A DNA stretch of 36,122 nt from Ruminococcus sp. GTDB lineage: Bacteria; Bacillota; Clostridia; Oscillospirales; Ruminococcaceae. Both the position numbers and the translations under genes were made by a program. Below, piece after piece: positions 7,822-14,853 of the stretch. Positions within the stretch are counted from its first letter, which is position 1. Every line of letters begins with the position of its first letter. Below the pieces are notes generated by a model that saw only the letters and a program-made list of their open reading frames with translations, was not told the DNA's origin and ran no database searches. The stretch spans positions 1 to 36,122 of the forward strand of contig JAFTYF010000018.1 of assembly GCA_017461395.1 (NCBI GenBank), in the 5' to 3' direction.

Positions 7822-9039
7822 ATGACAACTTTTGAAGAACTCAGACGCAGAGGTCTGCTTGCACAGCTGACCGATGAAAAAGAGATTGAGGAGCTTATCA
7901 ACGCCGGAAAGGCTACATTCTATATCGGTTTCGATCCGACTGCTGACAGCCTTCATGTAGGTCATTTCATGGCACTCTGTCTTATGAAGCGTCTCCAGAT
8001 GGCTGGAAACAAGCCTATCGTTCTTATCGGCGGCGGTACTGCCATGATCGGTGATCCTTCCGGCAAGACAGATATGAGAAAAATGATGACTCCTGAGACA
8101 ATTCAGCACAACGTTGACTGCTTCAAAAAGCAGATGAGCCGTTTTATCGACTTTTCTGAGGACAAGGCTATCGTTGTAAACAATGCTGACTGGCTTATGA
8201 ATCTCAATTATATTGAGCTTCTTCGTGATGTCGGAGCACATTTCAGTGTAAACCGTATGCTCAGCCATGAATGCTACAAGCAGAGAATGGAAAGAGGTCT
8301 TACTTTCCTTGAATTCAACTACATGATCATGCAGAGCTATGACTTTATGGAGCTTTACACAAAGTACGGCTGTAATATGCAGTTCGGCGGCGACGATCAG
8401 TGGGCAAATATGCTTGGCGGTACAGAGCTTATCCGCCGCAAGCTCGGCAAGGATGCCTACGCTATGACTATCACTCTCCTTCTTAATTCTGAGGGCAAGA
8501 AGATGGGCAAAACTGAAAAAGGCGCTGTATGGCTTGATCCTGAAAAGACAACTCCTTATGAGTTCTTCCAGTACTGGAGAAATGTTGCTGACGCTGATGT
8601 TATCAAGTGCCTTAAGATGCTGACATTCGTTCCTGTTGAGGAAATCGAGGAAATGGAACAGCACATGGAGGGAGCACAGTTCAACGAAGCTAAGGAACTC
8701 CTTGCTTACGAGCTTACTAAGCTTGTTCACGGCGAGGAGGAAGCTGAAAAGGCAAAGGCTGCTGCAAAGGCTCTCTTTGGCGGAAGCGGCTCAGACGCAA
8801 ATATGCCTACTACCGAGATCGACGCAGCAGAGCTTACTGACGGAGCTATGGGACTTCTCAATCTTCTTGTGAAATCCGGACTTGCACCGTCTGTTTCTGA
8901 GGCTCGCCGTCTTGTTCAGCAGGGCGGAATCACTGTAAACGACGAAAAGGTTTCCGATGCAAAGGCTCAGATAAAACTTGAAGGCGAAACTATTATCCGC
9001 AAGGGTAAAAAATCATTCAGAAAGATCATTGTAAAGTAA
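7822..9039 (+). CDS. tyrS: Tyrosyl-tRNA synthetase
   Basis: A 405-aa class I aminoacyl-tRNA synthetase that charges tRNA-Tyr. The HIGH motif appears as HVGH (45-48) in [11 protein letters not shown]. The second signature is KMGKT (227-231), as in the E. coli-type TyrS group rather than KMSKS. Tyrosine-pocket sequences such as [12 protein letters not shown] are intact. The last 65 residues form an S4 RNA-binding domain ([20 protein letters not shown]). RBS AAGGAG lies upstream of the ATG. It is followed by a strong terminator. In many Firmicutes tyrS is under T-box control, but no T-box can be seen here. Confidence 0.97.
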   Translation: MTTFEELRRRGLLAQLTDEKEIEELINAGKATFYIGFDPTADSLHVGHFMALCLMKRLQMAGNKPIVLIGGGTAMIGDPSGKTDMRKMMTPETIQHNVDCFKKQMSRFIDFSEDKAIVVNNADWLMNLNYIELLRDVGAHFSVNRMLSHECYKQRMERGLTFLEFNYMIMQSYDFMELYTKYGCNMQFGGDDQWANMLGGTELIRRKLGKDAYAMTITLLLNSEGKKMGKTEKGAVWLDPEKTTPYEFFQYWRNVADADVIKCLKMLTFVPVEEIEEMEQHMEGAQFNEAKELLAYELTKLVHGEEEAEKAKAAAKALFGGSGSDANMPTTEIDAAELTDGAMGLLNLLVKSGLAPSVSEARRLVQQGGITVNDEKVSDAKAQIKLEGETIIRKGKKSFRKIIVK

Positions 9040-9046
9040 GAAAAAA

Positions 9047-9087
9047 TGTCACTGGGAATCTTAATTTCCCGGTGACAATTTTTATTT
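9047..9087 (+). terminator. Intrinsic terminator of tyrS
   Basis: Stem TGTCACTGGGAA paired with TTCCCGGTGACA (one mismatch) at 9047-9077, followed by ATTTTTATTT, starting 8 nt past the stop. Confidence 0.88.
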
Positions 9088-9239
9088 ATTCGGCTTTCAG
9101 GAAGATACTGAACCGTCTGTAACTATGGAGTGAAGAAGACGCTGCAAGCATGATACCAACTTATGCATTGTATACACCTATTGGAGTTCAGTTTGAGACA
9201 TTTTCTAATCAATAATCCTAAAAAACAATATAATAAATA

Positions 9240-9268
9240 TTGACATTTATAAACTTTAAATGTATAAT
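9240..9268 (+). promoter_or_regulatory. Consensus promoter of the GH5 cellulase gene
   Basis: Perfect TTGACA (9240-9245) and TATAAT (9263-9268) with a 17-bp spacer, about 45 nt ahead of the ATG at 9313. The preceding 150 bases (9088-9239) hold nothing I recognise. Confidence 0.88.
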
Positions 9269-9312
9269 AGATTTATGAAAACCCTCTAAAATTTAAAAAG
9301 GAGTTGATATTT

Positions 9313-10688
9313 ATGAAAATGAATCAAATTATTGCTGGAACACTGTCTGCATCGTTCATGATTTCCACTATGCCATTTGCACTTCCGGCTGCTGCTGGAA
9401 CTGAAAATGAAATGCGTGATATTTCCACAATGGAGCTTGTCCGTGATATGGGGATAGGCATTAATCTCGGCAACACATTTGAATCATGCGGAGAATGGAT
9501 TGATCAGTGGGGCGACGGAACTCCGAATGCTTACGAAACAGCTTGGGGAAGTCCTACTCTTACAAAAGAAATGATTCAAGGATACGCTGATGCTGGCTTC
9601 GGAGTTGTTCGTGTTCCGGTTGCATGGTCGAACATGATGTCAAATGACGGCAGCTTCAAAATCAATCCTGACTATATGGCTAGAGTACAACAAGTTGTTG
9701 ACTGGATACTTGATGAGGATATGTATGTAATACTTAACCTTCATTGGGACGGCGGCTGGCTTGAAAAACTTCCTGAGGATCACGAAAATGTGATGGCTAA
9801 ATACAGTGCAATATGGGAGCAGGTTGCTGATAATTTCAGTATGTACGGCGATTATCTGATGTTTGAAGCGCAGAATGAGGAACTCGGCTGGAACAGTCTT
9901 TGGAATCAGTGGAGCGGCAGTACAAACGGAAAAGCTGAATCCTATGGATTTGTACATGAGGTAAATCAGACATTCGTGGATATTGTACGTAATTCCGGCG
10001 GAAATAATCCTAAGCGTCACCTGTTGATTTCCGGATATAACACTGATATTACGCTCACCTGTGATTCTCTTTTCAAGATGCCGGATGATCCCGCAAACAG
10101 AATGGCATTGTCTGTCCACTACTACACTCCAGCCGGCTTTGCAATTCTTGAAGAGGACGCAGACTGGGCAAAGGCATCTCCAACATGGGGAACAGAGGCT
10201 GAAATTGCAGAACTTGAACGTAACATGGATGCACTTAAAACCACATTTACTGATAAAGGAATTCCTGTAATTATTGGAGAATATGGATGCCCTAAAAAGA
10301 ACAAAGAGCCTGAATCTGTCCGCAAGTTTATTACAAGTGTTTGCGAAGCATCTGTTTCAAGAAATGGAATTTGTCCCGTGCTGTGGGATATCACTGATCT
10401 TCATTACGATCGAACAACATATAAAATGACTGATGAGGAGTTAGGCCGTCAGCTGCTTGAAATCAAAACAAATATTTCCCCGAAAATATTCAGGAAACAA
10501 TTTCCGGCGACGTTAACAAAGACGGCAAATTTACTGTTGCTGATATCGTTATGCTCAACAACTGGATTCTCCGAAAACATGATGTTCAGCTGTCTGACTG
10601 GAAAAACGGCGATCTCTGCGCCGACGGAATTATTGATGTATTCGACTTATGCATAATGAGACAGCTTCTCCTTAAAGTCGGAGTATGA
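9313..10688 (+). pseudogene. Secreted GH5 endoglucanase with dockerin, broken by a frameshift before the dockerin
   Basis: The open frame from the ATG at 9313 (RBS AAGGAG, 9-nt spacing) encodes a signal peptide (hydrophobic core, then ALPAAAG) and a complete glycoside hydrolase family 5 domain resembling subfamily 4. INLGNTFES, GFGVVRVPVAW and LNLHWDGGWL are visible, with the acid/base Glu189 in FEAQNEE and the nucleophile Glu323 in IIGEYG. Around 10475-10481 (TTTCCCC) the frame changes. The original frame runs on to a stop at 10656 with meaningless sequence. The -1 frame instead reads PENIQETISGDVNKDG and two type I dockerin calcium-binding repeats, ending at 10688. Restoring one base joins them perfectly. 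The cut therefore leaves an apparently intact catalytic domain that would be secreted but not attached to a scaffoldin. A homopolymer sequencing error is the main alternative. Confidence 0.88.
10509..10688 (+). other. Out-of-frame type I dockerin module
   Basis: In the -1 frame relative to the cellulase, the first calcium loop is DVNKDGKFTVAD (from 10509), followed by the helix IVMLNNWILRK. The second loop is DLCADGIIDVFD, followed by LCIMRQLLLK. The module ends with TGA at 10686-10688. Paired 12-residue loops with Asp/Asn at positions 1, 3, 5 and 12 are diagnostic of dockerins, which bind cohesins of cellulosomal scaffoldins. Confidence 0.9.
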
Positions 10689-10729
10689 GTGTAAGATGAT
10701 ATAACGGGAACTATTCATAATTAAAAGTC

Positions 10730-10871
10730 AATAAAAACGGAAAATACCGCACTCAAAAGAGCTGCGGTATTTCTGATTTGTCCCATTATTTTAACCCTTA
10801 TAGTTTCTCTCAGATTGTGCAGAAAGAGAGAAGATCAATCATTTTGCGGTGATTTCTTATTATCTACCACC
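10730..10871 (-). ncRNA. Candidate small RNA, about 130-140 nt
   Basis: On the minus strand a perfect promoter (10878-10906) predicts a start near 10871, and an intrinsic terminator (10742-10772, followed by TTTTCCGTTTTTATT) ends the transcript near 10730. No credible protein gene lies between. The predicted RNA can form a 5' helix (GGTGGT with ATCACC), a middle hairpin with a 7-bp stem TTCTCTC/GAGAGAA, and the terminator hairpin. It is convergent with the cellulase gene. It matches no RNA family that I recognise. Confidence 0.6.
10742..10772 (-). terminator. Terminator hairpin between the cellulase gene and cca
   Basis: A 9-bp perfect stem AAATACCGC/GCGGTATTT with a 13-nt loop. On the minus strand it is followed by TTTTCCGTTTTTATT, a good T tract that ends the candidate small RNA. 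On the plus strand the following bases (CTGATTTG) are poorer, so it may also stop cellulase transcription, but less well. Confidence 0.75.
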
Positions 10872-10877
10872 CAAAAT

Positions 10878-10906
10878 ATTATATCACAAATAAACAGAAA
10901 TGTCAA
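10878..10906 (-). promoter_or_regulatory. Consensus promoter of the candidate small RNA
   Basis: On the minus strand, TTGACA (10901-10906), a 17-bp spacer ending TTGTGA, then TATAAT (10878-10883). The TTGTGATATAAT segment is identical to that of the tRNA operon promoter at 268-296. It lies just past the cca stop and reads into the cca-cellulase gap. Confidence 0.85.
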
Positions 10907-10943
10907 CCTCTTTTGAAAAATTCAGTAAAAAATGCCAAAGAAA

Positions 10944-12284
10944 TCATTGTTCAGATGTTTGATATTTAATATTTTTTTGTGTATAATTGATCAGCACTGA
11001 TTTTTCATTTGGCAGGATATCATCAATTACAAGCTCAAGAAGCTCGTTCAAAGCACTGCCTATTGCTGAGCCATTTAATCCGAGAGAAATCATATCATTG
11101 CCGTTGACAGCAAGATGCGAAAGCCTCATGCAGTTTCCCTCTTTTTCGAGACGTTCAGCCATTCGGATATATTCATCAAACAAAAGATTTTCTTTAAGAA
11201 CAAACTCATTTTTTGCACAATTATCGGCTTTTTTCATTTTCATCAGCAGTATAAAAACATCTGCTCCGAGTTTAGATACCCAGCGTTTCACCTGAGATTC
11301 GCTTTCTATCTTGTCGCTGTGCCTTGTGATAAGTGTGCAGGTGAGATCTATCGTATGGTTATCATAGCGAAGTCTCCGGAGAATCTCTCTTGCAATCACT
11401 TCGCTTACCTGAGCGTGTCCTTTGAAATGACCAAAACCGTCCTCTCCCATTTTAAAAGAGAAAGGCTTTCCTATATCGTGAAGCAGCATTGCTCTGCGAA
11501 GGATCAAAGAATCCTCCGGTGCGGCGCCCACTGAACGTACACTGTGTTCATATACGTCATATTTATGGTATTTTGAATGCTGTTCAAAATCAAAGCAAGA
11601 ACGCAGTTCCGGTATAATTTCAGCAATTATTTCCCTGTATTTCAACAGAACATCAACAGCATTCATTCCGCAAAGAAGTTTATCAAGTTCCATTCGGATG
11701 CGCTCACGGGAAATATCTGAAAGACGTTCTTTCATCGACATAACAGTATTATGAGTTTCTGTTTCAATCTCAAAACCCAGCTGCGATGAAAAACGTACAG
11801 CCCTCATAATTCTGAGAGCATCCTCAGAAAAGCGGATCTCAGGATTCCCGACACAACGGATTATCCTATTTCTGATATCAGAAGTTCCGCCAAAAGGATC
11901 TATAATTTTCCCATCCTTGTCCATTGCCATGGCATTGACAGTGAAATCACGGCGGGATAGATCATCATTTATATCACCAGAGAAAGTCACACTATCCGGA
12001 TGACGTGAATCACTGTAGTTTCCGTCTATTCTGAATGTCGTTATTTCAAAGGTTATTCCATTACTTATAACTGTAACGGTACCATGCTTCAGACCTGTAG
12101 GAATTACCTTATATCCGCTGAAAACAGACATTATCTGCTCAGGAAGTGCATCGGTCGTTACGTCTATATCATTTATTTCACGTCCCATGATCGTATCACG
12201 GACGCATCCTCCGGCATAAAATGCGTGGTATCCTGCTGCTTCAAGTTTTTCGAGGATGTCTCTGCAGCTGCCGTCGATTTTCAT
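10944..12284 (-). CDS. cca: CCA-adding tRNA nucleotidyltransferase
   Basis: A 446-aa class II CCA-adding enzyme / poly(A) polymerase family member that repairs or adds the 3' CCA of tRNAs. The nucleotidyltransferase motif is GGCVRD (25-30), with catalytic Asp39 and Asp41 in INDIDVTT. RRDFTVNAMA and the conserved template region RFSEDALRIMRAVRF follow. A C-terminal HD domain (HSKYHKYDVYEH and LLHDIGKP) could give phosphohydrolase activity. The ATG follows AGGTGAG. The tRNAs seen at 64-223 already encode CCA, so here the role is more likely repair, though unseen tRNA genes may lack it. It has its own promoter and appears monocistronic. Confidence 0.94.
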   Translation of the reverse strand: MKIDGSCRDILEKLEAAGYHAFYAGGCVRDTIMGREINDIDVTTDALPEQIMSVFSGYKVIPTGLKHGTVTVISNGITFEITTFRIDGNYSDSRHPDSVTFSGDINDDLSRRDFTVNAMAMDKDGKIIDPFGGTSDIRNRIIRCVGNPEIRFSEDALRIMRAVRFSSQLGFEIETETHNTVMSMKERLSDISRERIRMELDKLLCGMNAVDVLLKYREIIAEIIPELRSCFDFEQHSKYHKYDVYEHSVRSVGAAPEDSLILRRAMLLHDIGKPFSFKMGEDGFGHFKGHAQVSEVIAREILRRLRYDNHTIDLTCTLITRHSDKIESESQVKRWVSKLGADVFILLMKMKKADNCAKNEFVLKENLLFDEYIRMAERLEKEGNCMRLSHLAVNGNDMISLGLNGSAIGSALNELLELVIDDILPNEKSVLINYTQKNIKYQTSEQ

Positions 12285-12309
12285 TGGTACTCACCTGCTT
12301 TCAGCTGAA

Positions 12310-12338
12310 ATTATATCATAAATCGTATAATTCGTCAA
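12310..12338 (-). promoter_or_regulatory. Promoter of cca
   Basis: On the minus strand, -35 TTGACG (12333-12338), a 17-bp spacer, -10 TATAAT (12310-12315) with TGA before it. The leader to the cca ATG is about 20 nt. Confidence 0.85.
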
Positions 12339-12356
12339 GAAAATGAAAAAACAAAC

Positions 12357-12378
12357 GAGCCTCCTTTTTAGGAAGCTC
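12357..12378 (-). terminator. Terminator downstream of the histidine kinase gene
   Basis: Stem GAGCTTCC/GGAGGCTC (one G-U pair) around a 6-nt loop, followed on the minus strand by GTTTGTTTTTT. It lies about 160 nt past the kinase stop, so the transcript has a long 3' region. Confidence 0.82.
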
Positions 12379-12490
12379 ATCTGCCATGATATAGGGATTA
12401 TTGGGGATTTAATAATTAAACGTTGGGGTAAACGCTTAATTACCATGAAAATCAGCCTCGGGATATTTCCCTCAGCAACTAAAGTATAAC
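12379..12490 (-). other. Structured stretch between the kinase gene and its terminator; possible ncRNA
   Basis: The main element is a 12-bp hairpin at 12413-12442 (TAATTAAGCGTT with AACGTTTAATTA, one G-U pair) whose 6-nt loop is TACCCC on the minus strand. A short GGGA/TCCC hairpin lies near 12459-12471. A TATACT box with TG before it (12483-12488) could start a separate RNA of about 125 nt that ends at the terminator, but no good -35 is present. No ORF of note. Confidence 0.4.
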
Positions 12491-12540
12491 AGAAATATGT
12501 GTTGATTTCGTGACAAGAATGTAAAATTAAAATTAATTTT

Positions 12541-13971
12541 TCATTCGTTAATCCTGAACCAGAAGGTTGATCCTTTTCCGAGGGTTGATCTTACACCGTA
12601 ATCATAATTGTGTAATTTCAACACTGCCTTAACGATAGAAAGTCCTAAACCTGTACCCACAACTTCACGCTTGTGATTCTCAGAACGATAATATTTATCG
12701 AAAATAAGCTTTATTTTTTCTTCCTCAATGCCGTCACCAGTATCCTCTACCTCAATTAATACACCATTCTCAGTATTAATTTGACGTACAAAAATCTGCT
12801 TATCCGCGCCGGTATAGTTCACAGCATTATTAATAAGATTATATATAACCTGCTCTATCTTGACTATGTCACAGTTCACAATTTTTTCGCCGTCAGATGA
12901 AAAATGGATATTATATCCCATTTTTTCAGAAATCCCACTGAATCTGCTGATTATTTCCTCAAGCTTGCTTTTTATCTCGAATTTTGTCGGATTTATTTTA
13001 AGTTTTCCGCTTTCAAGCTTTGAAAGATCAAGGATATCATTTACAAGCATAGCTAAGCGATCGGTTTCATTGATTATGATTTCAAGGTGTTCATTACGTT
13101 TGACCGGATTATCTCCGGACAAATCACGAATCATCTCAGCATATGCCTTAAGCATAGTCAGAGGAGTTCTGAGATCATGAGAAACATTAGCAATAAGATC
13201 ACGCTGCATGGTATCAACCTTTGACAGTTCTCGTTCGGCATAAGTGAGGGTTTCCGCAAGTTTTTGTGATTCAAGATATCCTCTGCCGTCAAATTTTGTT
13301 CCGAAGTCACCTTTTGCAAGTTTTTCTGCGGACTTTGTTATATTAGTAATTGGTCGTGCGATCCAGTTTGAAAGATATAGCGAAATGAAAAATGCAAGAA
13401 CAATCAAAAGTACAGTTGTTATCATTAATTGCCGTTTGATTATCATTACAGTTGCGCCAACCGGAACCATTGCGGAATTCAGAAGAAGATAACCTTCCGG
13501 ATTGTCAGGATTTCCGAGAGCACAGCCAAAAATCAGCATATCGCAGTCACTCCGGATGTTCCTGATCTTATAGCGTATTTTTCTTTCTTTGCTTTCCAGT
13601 ATACTCGTAATGTAGACCTGAGTTTTGTTTTCTCTGCCATGAATAAGGCAGTCACCAATAGCATCGCTTGAATATATGGATCGGCGATATCGGTCAAGAA
13701 CCTCTATGCAGATATCATGTTCAACAGCCATATCATCAATATAACTGCTGAATTCTGAGGGACTCATTTTTTCATATGATTCTGAAATTTTATCGAGACA
13801 CTCTGTGGCATCTCTTGTTTTCATTGATTCATAAAATTTTTCAAGAAAAAGTATCTGAAATATCCACAGCAGTACAAAGACAGCTATTGTAAACACAATA
13901 AAATATATCCATATTTTATATTTAAGCGATATTCTGCTGTTGTAACTCCGGATTTTATTGATCAGCTTCAA
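12541..13971 (-). CDS. Membrane sensor histidine kinase
   Basis: A 476-aa two-component kinase. Membrane helices lie near residues 18-42 and 172-196, flanking an extracellular sensor domain of about 130 aa that I cannot assign. A HAMP linker follows (ARPITNITKSAEKLAKGDF). The HisKA dimerisation helix has the phospho-acceptor His265 in NVSHDLRTPL. The HATPase domain shows the N box NLINNAVNYT, the G1 box DTGDGI, and GTGLGLSIVK. The predicted start is TTG at 13971, inside the last codons of the regulator gene (17-nt overlap), and a clear independent RBS is lacking, so translation is probably coupled. The signal is unknown. Kinases of this layout usually watch envelope stress, antibiotics or nutrients. 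Confidence 0.92.
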   Translation of the reverse strand: MKLINKIRSYNSRISLKYKIWIYFIVFTIAVFVLLWIFQILFLEKFYESMKTRDATECLDKISESYEKMSPSEFSSYIDDMAVEHDICIEVLDRYRRSIYSSDAIGDCLIHGRENKTQVYITSILESKERKIRYKIRNIRSDCDMLIFGCALGNPDNPEGYLLLNSAMVPVGATVMIIKRQLMITTVLLIVLAFFISLYLSNWIARPITNITKSAEKLAKGDFGTKFDGRGYLESQKLAETLTYAERELSKVDTMQRDLIANVSHDLRTPLTMLKAYAEMIRDLSGDNPVKRNEHLEIIINETDRLAMLVNDILDLSKLESGKLKINPTKFEIKSKLEEIISRFSGISEKMGYNIHFSSDGEKIVNCDIVKIEQVIYNLINNAVNYTGADKQIFVRQINTENGVLIEVEDTGDGIEEEKIKLIFDKYYRSENHKREVVGTGLGLSIVKAVLKLHNYDYGVRSTLGKGSTFWFRINE

Positions 13972-14635
13972 ATTTATATCCCATTCCTCTCAATGTAACG
14001 ATATAACTGCGGTATTCCTTCAGGCTGTTTCTAAGCATTTTGATATGCGTATCAACTGTTCTGTCGTCACCGAAGAAATCATATCCCCACACTTCTTCAA
14101 GAAGCCTGTCCCTGGAAAGGGCTATATTTCTGTTCTTGACAAGGAAGAACAGCAAATCGTATTCCTTAGGAGTCATGGATGCCTTTTCGCCGTTTACATA
14201 TACTTCTCTGCCAGATATATTTACTTCAAGTCCGCCGAAAACATATTTATCATGCTGTGAAACGGAAGAAGATACAGCGCTTCTTTTAATAACTGCTTTT
14301 ATTCTTGCCATAAGCTCTTTTGGTGAAAAAGGCTTTGTGACATAGTCGTCAATGCCTATTTCAAAGCCGAAAAGCTTGTCATATTCCTCGCCTCGTGCAG
14401 ACAGCATAATTACCGGAACCGACTTTGTCTTATGTATTTCCTTACAGGCTGAATATCCGTCTAGCCTCGGCATCATAATATCCATTATAATAAGATCGTA
14501 ATCATTTTCACGACAGAGATTGACAGCCTCCATTCCGTTTTCAGCTTCTGTAACTTCATAACCCTCGAATTCCGCATACTCACGGACAACTCTTCTGATA
14601 TTCAATTCATCATCTACAATTAATATATGTGCCAT
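13955..14635 (-). CDS. OmpR/PhoB-family response regulator
   Basis: A 226-aa protein with an N-terminal receiver domain: acidic pocket Asp8/Asp9, phospho-acceptor Asp52 in IIMDIMMP, Ser79 and Lys101 in VTKPF. The C-terminal winged-helix DNA-binding domain is of the OmpR type (MTPKEYDLLFFL, then VWGYDFFGDDRTVDTHIKMLR). RBS GGAGG precedes the ATG. It is the first gene of the pair and its 3' end overlaps the kinase gene, so kinase and regulator are a cognate couple. The target genes are not evident. No clear direct-repeat binding sites stand out near its own promoter. Confidence 0.94.
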   Translation of the reverse strand: MAHILIVDDELNIRRVVREYAEFEGYEVTEAENGMEAVNLCRENDYDLIIMDIMMPRLDGYSACKEIHKTKSVPVIMLSARGEEYDKLFGFEIGIDDYVTKPFSPKELMARIKAVIKRSAVSSSVSQHDKYVFGGLEVNISGREVYVNGEKASMTPKEYDLLFFLVKNRNIALSRDRLLEEVWGYDFFGDDRTVDTHIKMLRNSLKEYRSYIVTLRGMGYKFEADQ

Positions 14636-14695
14636 TTTTTTACCTCCACATCGAAGATTTTTATTAAAGATAGGATTTGATTTATTATCCTGTTT

Positions 14696-14724
14696 ATTAT
14701 ATCATTATATTATCCAAAAGTGTA
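14696..14724 (-). promoter_or_regulatory. Likely promoter of the two-component operon
   Basis: On the minus strand, extended -10 TGATATAAT (core 14696-14701) with a weak -35 TACACT (14719-14724) at 17 bp. A weak -35 is compatible with activation, perhaps autoregulation. Confidence 0.55.
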
Positions 14725-14794
14725 TATTTTGTGATGTTTTCTTGTAAGTTTCAGATAATTTCATAAATTATGTGGATTAAATTCTGAATTTTTA

Positions 14795-14823
14795 TTGACA
14801 TTTTCAGTAAAATTTGCTATAAT
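14795..14823 (+). promoter_or_regulatory. Consensus promoter of the EAL protein-pfkA operon
   Basis: Perfect TTGACA (14795-14800) and TATAAT (14818-14823) with a 17-bp spacer, about 30 nt ahead of the ATG. There is little room for a leader or riboswitch. Confidence 0.88.
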
Positions 14824-14853
14824 AATCTTACTAGATTTAAGGAGGCGGTTGTA

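Noticed and set aside
7765-8730. A 321-aa minus-strand open frame opposite tyrS
   Set aside because: It is the shadow of a well-conserved tyrS, with no RBS or family resemblance.
10527-10533. A canonical -1 slippery heptamer (A AAT TTA), exactly in the cellulase reading frame, as a programmed frameshift into the dockerin
   Set aside because: It lies after the first six residues of the first calcium loop, so shifting there would leave the dockerin without its first ligands. The protein alignment places the break about 50 bases earlier.
10721-10786. A 21-aa hydrophobic minus-strand ORF that could be a type I toxin
   Set aside because: It runs straight through the terminator hairpin and lacks a good RBS. 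It is more likely part of the small RNA and its terminator.
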